Assembly: GCA_001464195.1 (NCBI GenBank)
Contig: LNEY01000027.1
Location: 25,984-89,983, forward strand
Direction: 5' to 3'
Length of the DNA: 64,000 nucleotides
Origin: Burkholderiales bacterium Ga0077547
Lineage (GTDB): Bacteria > Pseudomonadota > Gammaproteobacteria > Burkholderiales > Burkholderiaceae_C
Shown: piece after piece, positions 33,002 to 43,300 of the stretch
Layout: each line of letters begins with the position of its first letter
Numbering within the stretch: the stretch's first letter is position 1
Translations under genes and position numbers: made by a program
Notes under the pieces: generated by a model
What the model saw: only the letters and a program-made list of their open reading frames with translations
What the model was told of the DNA's origin: nothing
Database searches by the model: none

Positions 33002-33006
33002 AGGGC

Positions 33007-34401
33007 TCAACCTTGGGCCGCGAGCGCCTTCAGCAGCAGCCCGTGCACGCCGCCGAAGCCGCCGTTGCTCATGCACAGCACATGGTCGCCCGGCTGGGCT
33101 GCGGCGACAACGCCCGCGACCAGCGTGTCGATGCGGTCGCTGACCGAGGCCAGCTTGCCCAGTGGCGCCAGCGCCTGCGCAGCGTCCCAGTCGAGGCCCC
33201 CGCTGTGGCAGAACGACAGGTCGGCCTCTTCCAGTGCCCAGGGCAGCTGGGCCTTCATGGTGCCTTGCTTCATCGTGTTGGAGCGGGGCTCGAACACCGC
33301 CAGGATGCGCGGCCGTGCCTGGGTGGCCGGGTCCCAGCGCGCATCGATCTGGCGGCGCAGCCCGTTGATCGTGGTGCGCATCGCGGTCGGATGGTGGGCG
33401 AAATCGTCGTAGACGCTGACCCCGGCCGCGCTGCCACGCAGTTCGAGCCGGCGGCGCACATTCTCAAAGCTCGCCAATGCCTGGGCTGCCGCGTCCGCGG
33501 GCACGCCGAGGTGATCGGCTGCGGCGATGGCCGCCAGCGCATTCAGTTGATTGTGTTCACCGGCCAGCGCCCACTCGACGCGCGCTTGCCGCATGCTGCC
33601 TCGCAGCACATCGAACGCGTGCGGCTCGCCGCGGGCGCGCCACTCGCCGGGTGTCTCCTTGCGTGCGCCAAAGCGCACCACCTCGCTCCAGCACCCAACG
33701 CCGAGCACCCGTTGCAGCGCCTCGTCGCGCGCATTGACGACCAGGCGCCCTTGCGAGGGCACCGTGCGGACCAGGTGGTGGAACTGCCGCTCGATCGCCG
33801 CCAGGTTCTCGAAGATGTCGGCGTGATCGAACTCCAGGTTGTTCAGGATTGCCGTGCGCGCGCGGTAGTGGACGAACTTGCTGCGCTTGTCGAAGAAGGC
33901 GGTGTCGTACTCGTCGGCCTCGATGACGAACGGCGCATTCGGGCTTCGCGATCCCAGCCGGGCGGACACGCCGAAGTTCAGTGGCACCCCGCCCACCAGA
34001 AAGCCGGGCTCCAGTGCGGCCTTCTCCAGGATCCAGGCGAGCATCGCGGTGGTTGTCGTCTTGCCGTGGGTGCCCGCCACGGCGAGCACATGTCGACCTT
34101 GCAGCACGTGCTCGGCCAGCCACTGCGGGCCGCTGGTGTACGGGGCACCGGCGTCGAGCACGGCTTCCATCAGCGGGTTGCCGCGTGTCACCACATTGCC
34201 AATGACAAACACATCGGGGTGCAGTGCCAACTGGTCGGCGCCATAGCCCTCGATCAACTCGATGCCGAGCGCGCGCAACTGGTCGCTCATCGGCGGGTAG
34301 ACGCCGCTGTCGCAGCCCGTCACCCGATGCCCGACCTCGCGCGCCAGGGCCGCAAGCCCGCCCATGAAGGTGCCGCAGATGCCCAGGATGTGAATGTGCA
34401 T
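33007..34401 (-). CDS. mpl: UDP-MurNAc:L-Ala-gamma-D-Glu-meso-DAP ligase Mpl
   Basis: [69 protein letters not shown]. Confidence 0.95.
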   Translation of the reverse strand: MHIHILGICGTFMGGLAALAREVGHRVTGCDSGVYPPMSDQLRALGIELIEGYGADQLALHPDVFVIGNVVTRGNPLMEAVLDAGAPYTSGPQWLAEHVLQGRHVLAVAGTHGKTTTTAMLAWILEKAALEPGFLVGGVPLNFGVSARLGSRSPNAPFVIEADEYDTAFFDKRSKFVHYRARTAILNNLEFDHADIFENLAAIERQFHHLVRTVPSQGRLVVNARDEALQRVLGVGCWSEVVRFGARKETPGEWRARGEPHAFDVLRGSMRQARVEWALAGEHNQLNALAAIAAADHLGVPADAAAQALASFENVRRRLELRGSAAGVSVYDDFAHHPTAMRTTINGLRRQIDARWDPATQARPRILAVFEPRSNTMKQGTMKAQLPWALEEADLSFCHSGGLDWDAAQALAPLGKLASVSDRIDTLVAGVVAAAQPGDHVLCMSNGGFGGVHGLLLKALAAQG

Positions 34402-34467
34402 GGAGTCGCGATGTTCAGGAACCGGGTTTCGGCAGCGGCCGCCGACGGCAGCACCGTGTTGTCAGGC

Positions 34468-35760
34468 TCAGGATTGCAAGGCTTGTGCCGCAGCTTCGGT
34501 GGTCGCTGCAATGTCTTCCGGCCGATGCGCTGCACTGACAAAGCCGGCTTCGTACAAGGCTGGTGCCAGATAGACGCCGCGATCGAGCATGGCGTGGAAG
34601 AAGCGATTGAAACGCTCTTTGTCGGTGGCCAGCACGGCCGGGTAGTTTTGCGGCAGTGCTGACGCGAAGAAAAAGCCGAACATGCCGCCTTCGCTGTCGG
34701 TGACCAGGGGCACGCCAGTGGTCTTGGCCGCCGCCGCCAGGCCATTGACCATTTGACGGGTGCTGGCAGCCAATGCCTCGTAGAAGCCCGGCTTCTGGAT
34801 TTCACGCAGCGTGGCGAGGCCGCAGGCCGTGGCCACTGGATTGCCCGACAGCGTACCGGCCTGGTAGACCGGGCCCAACGGCGCCAGCTGCGACATCACC
34901 GCCCGCCGCCCGCCGAAAGCGGCCAGCGGCATGCCGCCGCCGATCACCTTGCCGAACACGCTGATGTCGGGCGCGAAGCCGGGGATCAATTGCTTGTACA
35001 AAGATTGAGCGCCGCCGAGCGCGACGCGAAAGCCCGTCATCACCTCGTCGAACACCAGCAGCACGCCGTGCTTCGTGCACAACTCGCGCAGCCGGGTCAT
35101 GAAGGGCACGCTCGCACGCACGAAATTCATGTTGCCGCAGATCGGCTCGATCATCACGCAGGCCATGTCGGCGCCGTGCAGCGTGAACGCCTCGTCGAGC
35201 TGAGCGACGTTGTTGTATTCGAGCACGACGGTGTGCTTGACCACATCGTCCGGCACGCCAGCGCTGGTCGGGTTACCGAAGGTGGCGAGGCCCGAGCCTG
35301 CCTTGACCAGCAGCGCATCAGCGTGACCGTGATAGCAGCCCTCGAACTTGACGATCTTGTTGCGGCCGGTGGCGCCGCGCGCCAGTCGCAACGCGCTCAT
35401 CGCTGCTTCAGTGCCCGAGCTGACGAGGCGCACCTGGTCCATGCTGGGCACCAGCTTCAGGATCTCCTCGGCCAGTTCGATCTCGCGCTCGGTCGGCGCA
35501 CCGAACGAGAAGCCGTCGAGCGCGGCCTTTTGCACCGCTTCGAGCACCGCAGGGTGGCCATGGCCCAGGATCATGGGCCCCCAGGAGCCGATGTAATCGA
35601 TGTAGCGCTTGCCTTCAGCGTCGAAGATGTAGGGGCCCTGTGCCCGCGCGATGAAGCGCGGCGTGCCGCCGACGGCGCGAAAGGCGCGCACCGGCGAGTT
35701 CACGCCTCCTGGAATGACGCGCTGGGCGCGCTCGAAAAGCTGTGCGTTGGTGGAAGTCAT
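34468..35760 (-). CDS. hemL: Glutamate-1-semialdehyde 2,1-aminomutase
   Basis: [73 protein letters not shown]. Confidence 0.97.
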   Translation of the reverse strand: MTSTNAQLFERAQRVIPGGVNSPVRAFRAVGGTPRFIARAQGPYIFDAEGKRYIDYIGSWGPMILGHGHPAVLEAVQKAALDGFSFGAPTEREIELAEEILKLVPSMDQVRLVSSGTEAAMSALRLARGATGRNKIVKFEGCYHGHADALLVKAGSGLATFGNPTSAGVPDDVVKHTVVLEYNNVAQLDEAFTLHGADMACVMIEPICGNMNFVRASVPFMTRLRELCTKHGVLLVFDEVMTGFRVALGGAQSLYKQLIPGFAPDISVFGKVIGGGMPLAAFGGRRAVMSQLAPLGPVYQAGTLSGNPVATACGLATLREIQKPGFYEALAASTRQMVNGLAAAAKTTGVPLVTDSEGGMFGFFFASALPQNYPAVLATDKERFNRFFHAMLDRGVYLAPALYEAGFVSAAHRPEDIAATTEAAAQALQS

Positions 35761-35815
35761 GGCGATCGATGAGGTGCGGGCGGTGGCGATGCGGCCGGTG
35801 CGACCCGGCCGGGTG

Positions 35816-36754
35816 TCAGTGGATGTGGCGGGAGCCGGGCGCATCGGGCGGCATGGCGTCGCCGTCCAGGCCATCCTCGTCTTCGCCTGGAGCCAGCGCC
35901 CAGAAGAAGCGATCCGGCACGACATTGCCCATGCCTGGGCGGAAGCCGGCATCCAGTGCCTGATCGAGGAAGGCCAGCGATTCGCCGACAGCGGTATGCA
36001 ACTCGCTGCCCGAGGCCAGCAGGGCGGCCAGCGCAGCCGACAGCGTGTCGCCCGCTGCAATGAAGCTGGCGTCGAAGCGCTCGAATTTCTCGCCGGTCAG
36101 CGCACCCTGAGGTGAGGCCAAGACGTTGTCGAGGTGCTGATCCGCGCTCTTGCCGGTGGTCACCAGCACGCTGGTGACCAACACGAAGTTGGTGCCGTGC
36201 TCGGCCGCGGCCACCGCCAGCTCTCGCGGTGAGGCGGGGCGGTCGGCCTCCCAGTCGGGCAGCAGGAAGTCGGTCAGCGTCTGGTGGCTGCCGACCAGCA
36301 CCTCGGTCTGTGGCAGCACCAGCTCGCGAAACGCATCGAGGTAGGCCTGCTGCGCGTCTTCCTCCAGCCATGACAGGCTCGGCATGTAGGCCACCAACGG
36401 CACATCCGGGTAATCCGACAGGATTTCCGCCACGGCGCCGACCGCCTCGGCCGAGCCGAGAAAGCCCACCTTCCAGGCAGCGATCGTGATGTCCTCAAGC
36501 ACGTTGCGCGCCTGTTCGGCGACCACGTCGGCCTCGATCGGGTGGTGATCGAACACTTCTGCCGTGTCGCGCAGCACGATGGAGGTGATGACCGGCAGCG
36601 CATGCGCACCCATGGCGGCGATGGTGGCGACGTCCCCGCTGGCACCGCCCGCGCCGGTGGCGTCCGACGCGTTGAAGCTCATCACGCAAGCAGGCGACGG
36701 CGCTTCCTGCACTTCGTCGGTGGGGTCGGGGGTCGCCTGGGGTTGTACGGTCAT
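35816..36754 (-). CDS. Divergent ThiD-like (HMP/HMP-P kinase) protein with acidic C-terminal tail
   Basis: [39 protein letters not shown] aligns to ThiD GSDSGGGAGIQADLKTFAALG; C-terminal [17 protein letters not shown] replaces the usual GTGCTLSAAIAALLA; tail [10 protein letters not shown]. Confidence 0.8.
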   Translation of the reverse strand: MTVQPQATPDPTDEVQEAPSPACVMSFNASDATGAGGASGDVATIAAMGAHALPVITSIVLRDTAEVFDHHPIEADVVAEQARNVLEDITIAAWKVGFLGSAEAVGAVAEILSDYPDVPLVAYMPSLSWLEEDAQQAYLDAFRELVLPQTEVLVGSHQTLTDFLLPDWEADRPASPRELAVAAAEHGTNFVLVTSVLVTTGKSADQHLDNVLASPQGALTGEKFERFDASFIAAGDTLSAALAALLASGSELHTAVGESLAFLDQALDAGFRPGMGNVVPDRFFWALAPGEDEDGLDGDAMPPDAPGSRHIH

Positions 36755-36917
36755 GGCGGAAGACTCGGGTGAGGAAGGGAGGGCGCGCCCGCAGGGCTGT
36801 GACCGATGATGAAAGCAAGCGAGCGGCACCACGAGGCGACCCGACGCACAGGAAAAGCCGCTGCAAACGCTGCGTCGGTAGAATGAATTTGATTGTAATG
36901 ACCCGTCCAAAGCCACC

Positions 36918-37091
36918 GTGACCGACCCTCGAACCTGGATGTGCCTGATCTGCGGCTGGATCTACGATGAGGCCACGGGTGACCCGGAGCACCACATCGC
37001 GCCCGGTACCCGCTGGGAAGATGTGCCGATGAATTGGACCTGCCCTGAATGCGGTGCCCGAAAAGAAGACTTTGAGATGGTGCAGATCTGA
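36918..37091 (+). CDS. Rubredoxin (57 aa; absent from the ORF track because it is short)
   Basis: GTG start: VTDPRTWMCLICGWIYDEATGDPEHHIAPGTRWEDVPMNWTCPECGARKEDFEMVQI; two CxxC(G) knuckles. Confidence 0.95.
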   Translation: MTDPRTWMCLICGWIYDEATGDPEHHIAPGTRWEDVPMNWTCPECGARKEDFEMVQI

Positions 37092-37127
37092 CCGATAACC
37101 CGACAGGCGGGGCACGGGCGTGCCCTG

Positions 37128-37559
37128 ATGAGGAGAATGTCAGTGGACAGTGACGATGGGGCGAACGTGCCCAGGACCAGGGTGCTGGTCATCGACGACA
37201 GCAACACCATCCGCCGCAGCGCGGAAATATTTCTCAAGCAAGGCGGCTACGACGTTTACTTGGCGGAAGACGGTTTCGACGCGCTGTCCAAGGTCAATGA
37301 TCATGCGCCCGCGCTGATCTTCTGCGACATCCTGATGCCAAGGCTGGACGGCTACCAGACCTGCGCCATCATCAAGCGCAACAGCCGCTACGCCGACGTA
37401 CCGGTGATCATGCTGTCGTCCAAGGACGGCCTGTTCGACAAGGCGCGCGGTCGGATGGTCGGCTCACAGGATTACCTGACCAAGCCGTTCACCAAGGACC
37501 AGTTGCTGGACGCGGTTCGCCTGCATCTGAAGGAAGACGCCGCGGTGTCGCAGAACTGA
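37128..37559 (+). CDS. pilG: Twitching-motility response regulator PilG
   Basis: REC domain VLVIDDSNTIRRSAEIFL, CDILMPRLDGYQT, YLTKPFTKDQLL; first of the pilGHIJ-chpA cluster. ATG 37128 or 37140. Confidence 0.93.
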   Translation: MRRMSVDSDDGANVPRTRVLVIDDSNTIRRSAEIFLKQGGYDVYLAEDGFDALSKVNDHAPALIFCDILMPRLDGYQTCAIIKRNSRYADVPVIMLSSKDGLFDKARGRMVGSQDYLTKPFTKDQLLDAVRLHLKEDAAVSQN

Positions 37560-37640
37560 CGCTTTTTGTCATTGTTTTCGCGGCGCACGGCTTGCTTCTC
37601 GAAGGAGTTGGGCACTGAAATCGACTCCCGAGGACAAGAA

Positions 37641-38006
37641 ATGGCAATCAAGAACATTCTGTTGGTCGACGATTCGAAGACAGAGCTCTATTTCGTGTCG
37701 GACCTGCTGAAAAAGCAGGGGTATGCCGTGCGCACCGCCGAGAACGGCGAAGAGGCGATGCGCCGATTGGAAGAACAAACCCCCGACCTGATCCTGATGG
37801 ATGTGGTCATGCCCGGTCAGAACGGGTTTCAGCTGACCCGCTCGATCACCCGTGACCCGCGCTTTTCCCGAGTGCCGGTCATCATGTGTACCAGCAAGAA
37901 CCAGGAAACCGACAAGGTCTGGGGTATCCGCCAGGGCGCCCGCGACTACATCGTCAAGCCGGTGAATGCCGAGGAACTGACGGCGAAGATTCGTGCTTTC
38001 GGCTGA
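37641..38006 (+). CDS. pilH: Twitching-motility response regulator PilH
   Basis: NILLVDDSKTELYFVSDLL, LMDVVMPGQNGFQ, YIVKPVNAEEL. Confidence 0.93.
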   Translation: MAIKNILLVDDSKTELYFVSDLLKKQGYAVRTAENGEEAMRRLEEQTPDLILMDVVMPGQNGFQLTRSITRDPRFSRVPVIMCTSKNQETDKVWGIRQGARDYIVKPVNAEELTAKIRAFG

Positions 38007-38088
38007 TGAAGGTGGCGCGACTCGGCCAATCCATCCAATCGCACCCGCCTTACCCTTGACCTGAAACCACGCAGCGATCCACATCTTT

Positions 38089-38613
38089 ATGGCCGACAAG
38101 GAAGCACTGCGCGCACTTCAGAGCCGCTTGGCGCAGCGATTGCAGGAGGCGCGCTCGACAGTGCGCGGGCGCGCCTGGCTCGCCGTCGAGTGCGGCCGAC
38201 ACGGTTTTCTGTTCCCGCTACAGGAGGCGGGTGAGATTTTTTCAATGTCGCCCGTCACGGCGGTCTCCCATGCACAAGCCTGGTTCCTGGGGGTCGCGAA
38301 CCTGCGCGGGCATTTGCATGGCGTGGTTGATCTGGCCGGCTTCCTGGGCATAGGCGCACTCTCGGAAGGGCGCGACCAGGCCATGTTGGTGGGATTCAAC
38401 ACATCGCTGGATGTGAATGCGGTGTTGCTGGTCGATCGCCTGGCAGGGCTGCGCGGAGAAGATCAGTTGTCGGCGGAGCCCGCAGACCGGCCAGCGACTT
38501 CTGCGCCGGCATTCGCCGGGTCGCGCTGGCGCGATGCGAGTGGTCGGATTTGGCAGGAAATCAGCCTTGCCGGCTTGGTCAAGCACCCGGCTTTTTTGAA
38601 GATCGTTCGATGA
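38089..38613 (+). CDS. pilI: CheW-like adaptor PilI
   Basis: CheW-like: FLFPLQEAGEIFSMSPVTAVSHAQAWFLGVANLRGHLHGVVDLAGFL. Confidence 0.92.
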   Translation: MADKEALRALQSRLAQRLQEARSTVRGRAWLAVECGRHGFLFPLQEAGEIFSMSPVTAVSHAQAWFLGVANLRGHLHGVVDLAGFLGIGALSEGRDQAMLVGFNTSLDVNAVLLVDRLAGLRGEDQLSAEPADRPATSAPAFAGSRWRDASGRIWQEISLAGLVKHPAFLKIVR

Positions 38614-38657
38614 CGTCATCGAATGGCACGCCGCCTCTGGCGGTGTGACGCATTCGA
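38606..38657 (+). promoter_or_regulatory. Compound palindrome/hairpin spanning the pilI stop and pilI-pilJ intergenic region
   Basis: 18-nt perfect palindrome TTCGATGACGTCATCGAA (38606-38623) sharing sequence with hairpin TCGAATG-g-CACGCCGCC-TCT-GGCGGTGTG-acg-CATTCGA (38619-38657). Confidence 0.6.
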
Positions 38658-38735
38658 CGAACTGGCGGCTGGAAGGCCGCGATATCGGTGGGTCGGGCAC
38701 CCCACGAATCACCACAATCGCGGAGCGAGGATCTC

Positions 38736-40325
38736 ATGGCTTTTCTGGACAAACTGAAGAAATCCGATCCTGGGCACAGCAGCGATGTGCCCGACACCCG
38801 CTTTGCCGACGCGCCGGCGCCCGCGTCGAAGGAAGACCATCCCCTGTTTGACAAGCGGTCGCCACTGGAGATCGACATGGACATGGAACGAACCGTGGTG
38901 CTCGAGGGCATCGGTGGACGTGGTGTGCGCGAGTTCGACCCATCCATCATTTCCGAGTCCGCCCCTTCGGGCATGGCTGATTTCGCTGAGTCGCGGTCAC
39001 AGCCCATGCCACCTGCTGCCGTCGGCAGCGATTCGGGTGTGCCGCTGATCGCCAACCGGCCGATCGAGCAGCAACAAAAGTGGCTCACCGCGCTGATCTG
39101 GATCGGCATGATCGGCGTTCTGACCGTCGTGCTGCTGTCGTTCCTGGCGAGCGAAAGTTCGTCGACGCATCAAGGCGCAGCCGGCTTGTTGCTGGTGGCG
39201 GCTCTGGCGCTCTTCGCCGGGGCGCTGGGGCAGCGCAAGCTGTTTGCCATCGAACAGGCACAGCGCGCACAGCAGATGGAGCAGCAACGGCTCGATGCCG
39301 AGCGTCTGCAAAGCGAAGCCAAGCGCGTGAACGATGCCAACCAGGCGGCGATCTTGCGTTTGATGAACGAACTGCAAAGCGTGGCCGAGGGTGATCTGAC
39401 ACAGCAGGCGACGGTCACCGAGGACATCACCGGTGCGATTGCCGACTCGGTCAACTACACGGTCGAGGAACTGCGAACGCTGGTCGCTCAGGTGCAGGGC
39501 ACGGTCAGTCGGGTGACAGAAACCACCCAGCTCGTCGACGCCACCTCGACCGAGCTGATGGCCGCTTCCAGCGAACAGCTGCGCGAGATCCGCGATACGG
39601 GTGAGTCGGTGCTGCAAATGGCCGGCCGCATCAACGAGGTGTCGGCGCAGGCGCAGCAGACTGCAGCTGTGGCCCGTCAGTCCCTGACGGCGACCGAGTC
39701 CGGACTGAAGGCGGTGCAGGACACCATCGGCGGCATGAACACCATCCGCGACCAGATCCAGGAAACCTCCAAGCGCATCAAGCGCCTCGGTGAATCGTCG
39801 CAGGAGATCGGCGAGATCACCGAACTGATCTCTGACATCACCGAGCAGACCAACGTGCTCGCGCTCAACGCGGCCATTCAGGCGGCATCGGCTGGCGAAG
39901 CCGGGCGCGGCTTCTCGGTGGTCGCTGAAGAAGTTCAGCGGCTGGCCGAGCGTTCGGCCGATGCGACGCGGCAGATTGCGGCCTTGGTCAAGGCCATTCA
40001 GACCGATACCTTGGACGCCGTGGCGGCCATGGAACGCTCGACCCAGGGCGTGGTCGAGGGGACCCGACTGACCGACGCGGCTGGCAACGCGCTGGGCGAC
40101 ATCGACCGGGTGTCGCACCAGCTGTCCGACCTGATCACCGACATCTCCAGTCGCGCCCTCGGCGAAGCGCAGTCGGCGAATGTGGTCGCGGCCAACATCC
40201 AGCACATTTTTGCCGTGACCGAGCAGACCGGCGAGGGCACCCGCTCGACGGCGCAGATGGTGCGCGAGCTATCGCATACCGCGGATGAACTGAAGCAGTC
40301 GGTGGCGCGGTTCAAGATCGTGTGA
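38736..40325 (+). CDS. pilJ: Type IV pilus methyl-accepting chemotaxis protein PilJ
   Basis: HAMP-like region and MCP hairpin [50 protein letters not shown]. Confidence 0.95.
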   Translation: MAFLDKLKKSDPGHSSDVPDTRFADAPAPASKEDHPLFDKRSPLEIDMDMERTVVLEGIGGRGVREFDPSIISESAPSGMADFAESRSQPMPPAAVGSDSGVPLIANRPIEQQQKWLTALIWIGMIGVLTVVLLSFLASESSSTHQGAAGLLLVAALALFAGALGQRKLFAIEQAQRAQQMEQQRLDAERLQSEAKRVNDANQAAILRLMNELQSVAEGDLTQQATVTEDITGAIADSVNYTVEELRTLVAQVQGTVSRVTETTQLVDATSTELMAASSEQLREIRDTGESVLQMAGRINEVSAQAQQTAAVARQSLTATESGLKAVQDTIGGMNTIRDQIQETSKRIKRLGESSQEIGEITELISDITEQTNVLALNAAIQAASAGEAGRGFSVVAEEVQRLAERSADATRQIAALVKAIQTDTLDAVAAMERSTQGVVEGTRLTDAAGNALGDIDRVSHQLSDLITDISSRALGEAQSANVVAANIQHIFAVTEQTGEGTRSTAQMVRELSHTADELKQSVARFKIV

Positions 40326-40371
40326 CCGTCCCCCACCCCGCCCCGCTGAATCACCAGAAACAAGGCATCGC

Positions 40372-43300
40372 ATGGACAGCCCGCGCAATCCTCAATCGGT
40401 GGATGGTCTGAGTGATCTGAGTGCCCTGTCCTGGGTGCAGGAAGAACTGAGGCGATCGCTCGAACTGGCCCTGAAGTCGCTGCGGCGCCACCTGAAAGAG
40501 TCCGAAACCACCTTCGATGCCGATGTCGACGTGGTCGACCCGGCCGTCCTGCACAGCGCCCGCCAGCACCTGCACCAAGGCGTCGGCGCGCTGGAGCTCG
40601 TGGCCCTGCAGGCCGGCGCCAGCTTGCTGCGTGCCTGCGAAACCTGTGTCCAGCGATTCATTGCCAAACCGCGATCGATCGACGCGCAGGCGGTTGCGGC
40701 CATCGAGTCCGCCTGCTTTGCCTTGATGGATTACGTGGCTCGCTTGCTGGCCGGCAAGTCGGTGTCATCTTTGGCGATGTTCCCGCAGTACCGCGCTGTG
40801 CAGGAGCTGGCCGGTGCCGACCGCATCCACCCCGCCGACTTGTGGTTCCATGACTGGCAGTGGCTGCCGCTGCCGCCCGACGAACGTGCGGTCGCTTGCC
40901 AACCCGATGCCGACACCCGTTCAGCCATCGAGGGTCGGATGCTGTCGATCATGCGCACGCCGACTCCGGGTGCGGCGCACCGGATGAGCCAGATCTTCGC
41001 CGGTCTCGGCGCCGGTACCGACAACCTCCAGGCGGCCACGCTGTGGAAGCTGGCCGCGGCGATGTTCGAAGCGCAGGCTGCCGGCCTGCTGTCACCCGAT
41101 GTGTTCAGCAAGCGCGTCGCCTCTCGGCTGTTGGCGCAGCTGCGCATCCTCGAGCGAGGCGGCAGCGAAATTTCCGAACCCCTGGCACGCGACCTGTTGT
41201 TCTTCTGTGCCCAGGCTGATTCACCGGGGGATGGGCGCATCGCCCCGCGGCTGGCGGCTGTGCGCCAGGCCTATGACCTGGTACATCACCTGGCGGGCGA
41301 CTACCACAACAGCGCGCTGGGCCGCTTCGATCCAGCGCTCATCGCGCAGGCGTGCAAGCGGGTCGCCGCAGCGAAGGAGTCCTGGTCGGGCGTCGCCGGT
41401 GGTGAGTTGCACCGCATCAACGGCCTGACCGAGCAATTCGCGCTCGCGGGCGAATCGCTGAAGCGCCTGTTCCCGGCCGGCGAACTCCTCGCTGACGAGC
41501 TCCGCGCCGCCGGCGTCCTGACCCAGCAAACCGCGTCGGCACCGTCTGCGGCGCTGGCCATGGAGGCCGCCACCAGCCTGCTTTACGTCGAAGCTTGCCT
41601 CGAAGATGCCGAGTTCGATCATCCCGAGCTGGCCAACCGCATCCAGCGTCTTTCCCAGCGCATGGCCAGCGTCCGTCAAGGTGCTGTGCCGCAGCCGCTC
41701 GAAGGCTGGATGGAGGAGCTGTACCGGCGCATGTCTGATCGGCAGACCATGGGCAGTGTGGTGCAGGAATTGCGCACGACGCTGTCGGAAGCCGAGAAGC
41801 TGATCGACCAGTTCTTCCGCAATCCAGCCGATTCCAGCGTGCTCATCCCGGTGCCGCATCACCTGTCGGCCATGCGCGGCGTGCTGTCGGTGCTGGGCAT
41901 GGACCACGCCGCCAGCGCCTTGCTGCGCATGCGCGACGACGTTGACGGGCTCAGTTCAACCGAGGTCGATCTGTCGCGCGTGGGCCAGGCCGGTGTCTTC
42001 GATCGCCTGGCTGGCAACCTGGGTGCGCTCGGATTCCTGATCGACATGCTCAGCGTGCAGCCGGCCTTGGCGAAGTCGTTGTTTGTCTTCGACCCCAATG
42101 CCGGCACGTTGTCGCCTGTGATGGGCAGAAGCGACCGCGCGCCGGTGATGCCGGGTGAACCTGTGCCCGCCGCGGCCGAGCCGCGACTCATCGAGCAGGC
42201 ACAGATGCTGGCCTTCAACGCAGCTCGCGACGACGTCTCGATCGACGCTGTGGCACGCGATCTGGAGCGCTTGTCTCAAGAGGCGACTGCTGCCGATCAG
42301 ACGGCGCTGGCTGCCACCGTCAACAAGGCGCGGATCGCGCTTGAAGCCGCAGGCGATGCGGGAGCCATCAACGCGGCGCGCGATCAGTTGTCCGAGGCGC
42401 TGGCCGACTTCGTTCACTCGTCGTCGGAGCCGATCGGCCTTGAGCCGGCCGCGACGGCGCCACGCGATGTCGATGCCGATGACGCCGCGGACGACGACGA
42501 GATGCGCGAGGTGTTCCTCGAGGAAGCGCGTGAGGTGATCGACACCGCGCGGGGGGCCTGCGCGGGTCTGGCCACCGCGCCAGATGACTTGCAGCGCTTG
42601 ACGATTCTCCGCCGCGCGTTCCACACGTTGAAGGGCAGTGCCCGCATGGTGGGCTTGACCGAGTTCGCCGACGCCGCCTGGGTCTGCGAGCAGCTCTACA
42701 ACACCTGCCTGTCAGAGCAGCGTCAGGCCGATGAGCCACTGCTGACCCACACCCACGAGTCGCTCGGGCAATTTGTCGACTGGATCGATGCCATTGCTGT
42801 GGGCCGGCCCGTGGTCTATAGCGCGGCACAGATGGCGCAAGCCGCGACGCGGCTCGAGACCGGACCTTCGGCGCCGCAGCCAGGCACGGACGACGCTGTT
42901 GCGGTGGACGAGTTGCCCGCTGACTTTGGCCTGGATCTCGACTTCGGCACATCGCCCAGCGATGCACTCGACTTCCATGCCGATGCCCGCGTCGATCTCG
43001 ACCTCAACGGGCCTGCAGCCGATCTTCCGGGCGGCGCATCGACCGAATCAGCACGCGCGGACCCATCACGGCCGGAGGACGACGCGGGTTTCGTGATGCT
43101 GAACCTCGAATCTGGCGATGCCGACGCGATGTTCGAGCCCTTCGATCCGCAGGCCACACAGCCGATGCCGCGCCCTTCGATGGAGCGGTCATCACCCGAT
43201 GCCCTGGACGCTGACAGCGACCTGGGTGCCGGCGCATCCCCCGATTTCGAACTGCTGAGCCTGGAGCTCGATCCAATACCTGTGGGCGATGCGTCCGCGC

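Noticed and set aside
32854-34662. 602-aa + strand ORF opposite mpl
   Set aside because: Shadow of mpl, which carries clear ligase motifs on the - strand.
39950-42624. Antisense ORFs opposite pilJ and chpA
   Set aside because: Shadow ORFs; no recognisable motifs, skewed composition.
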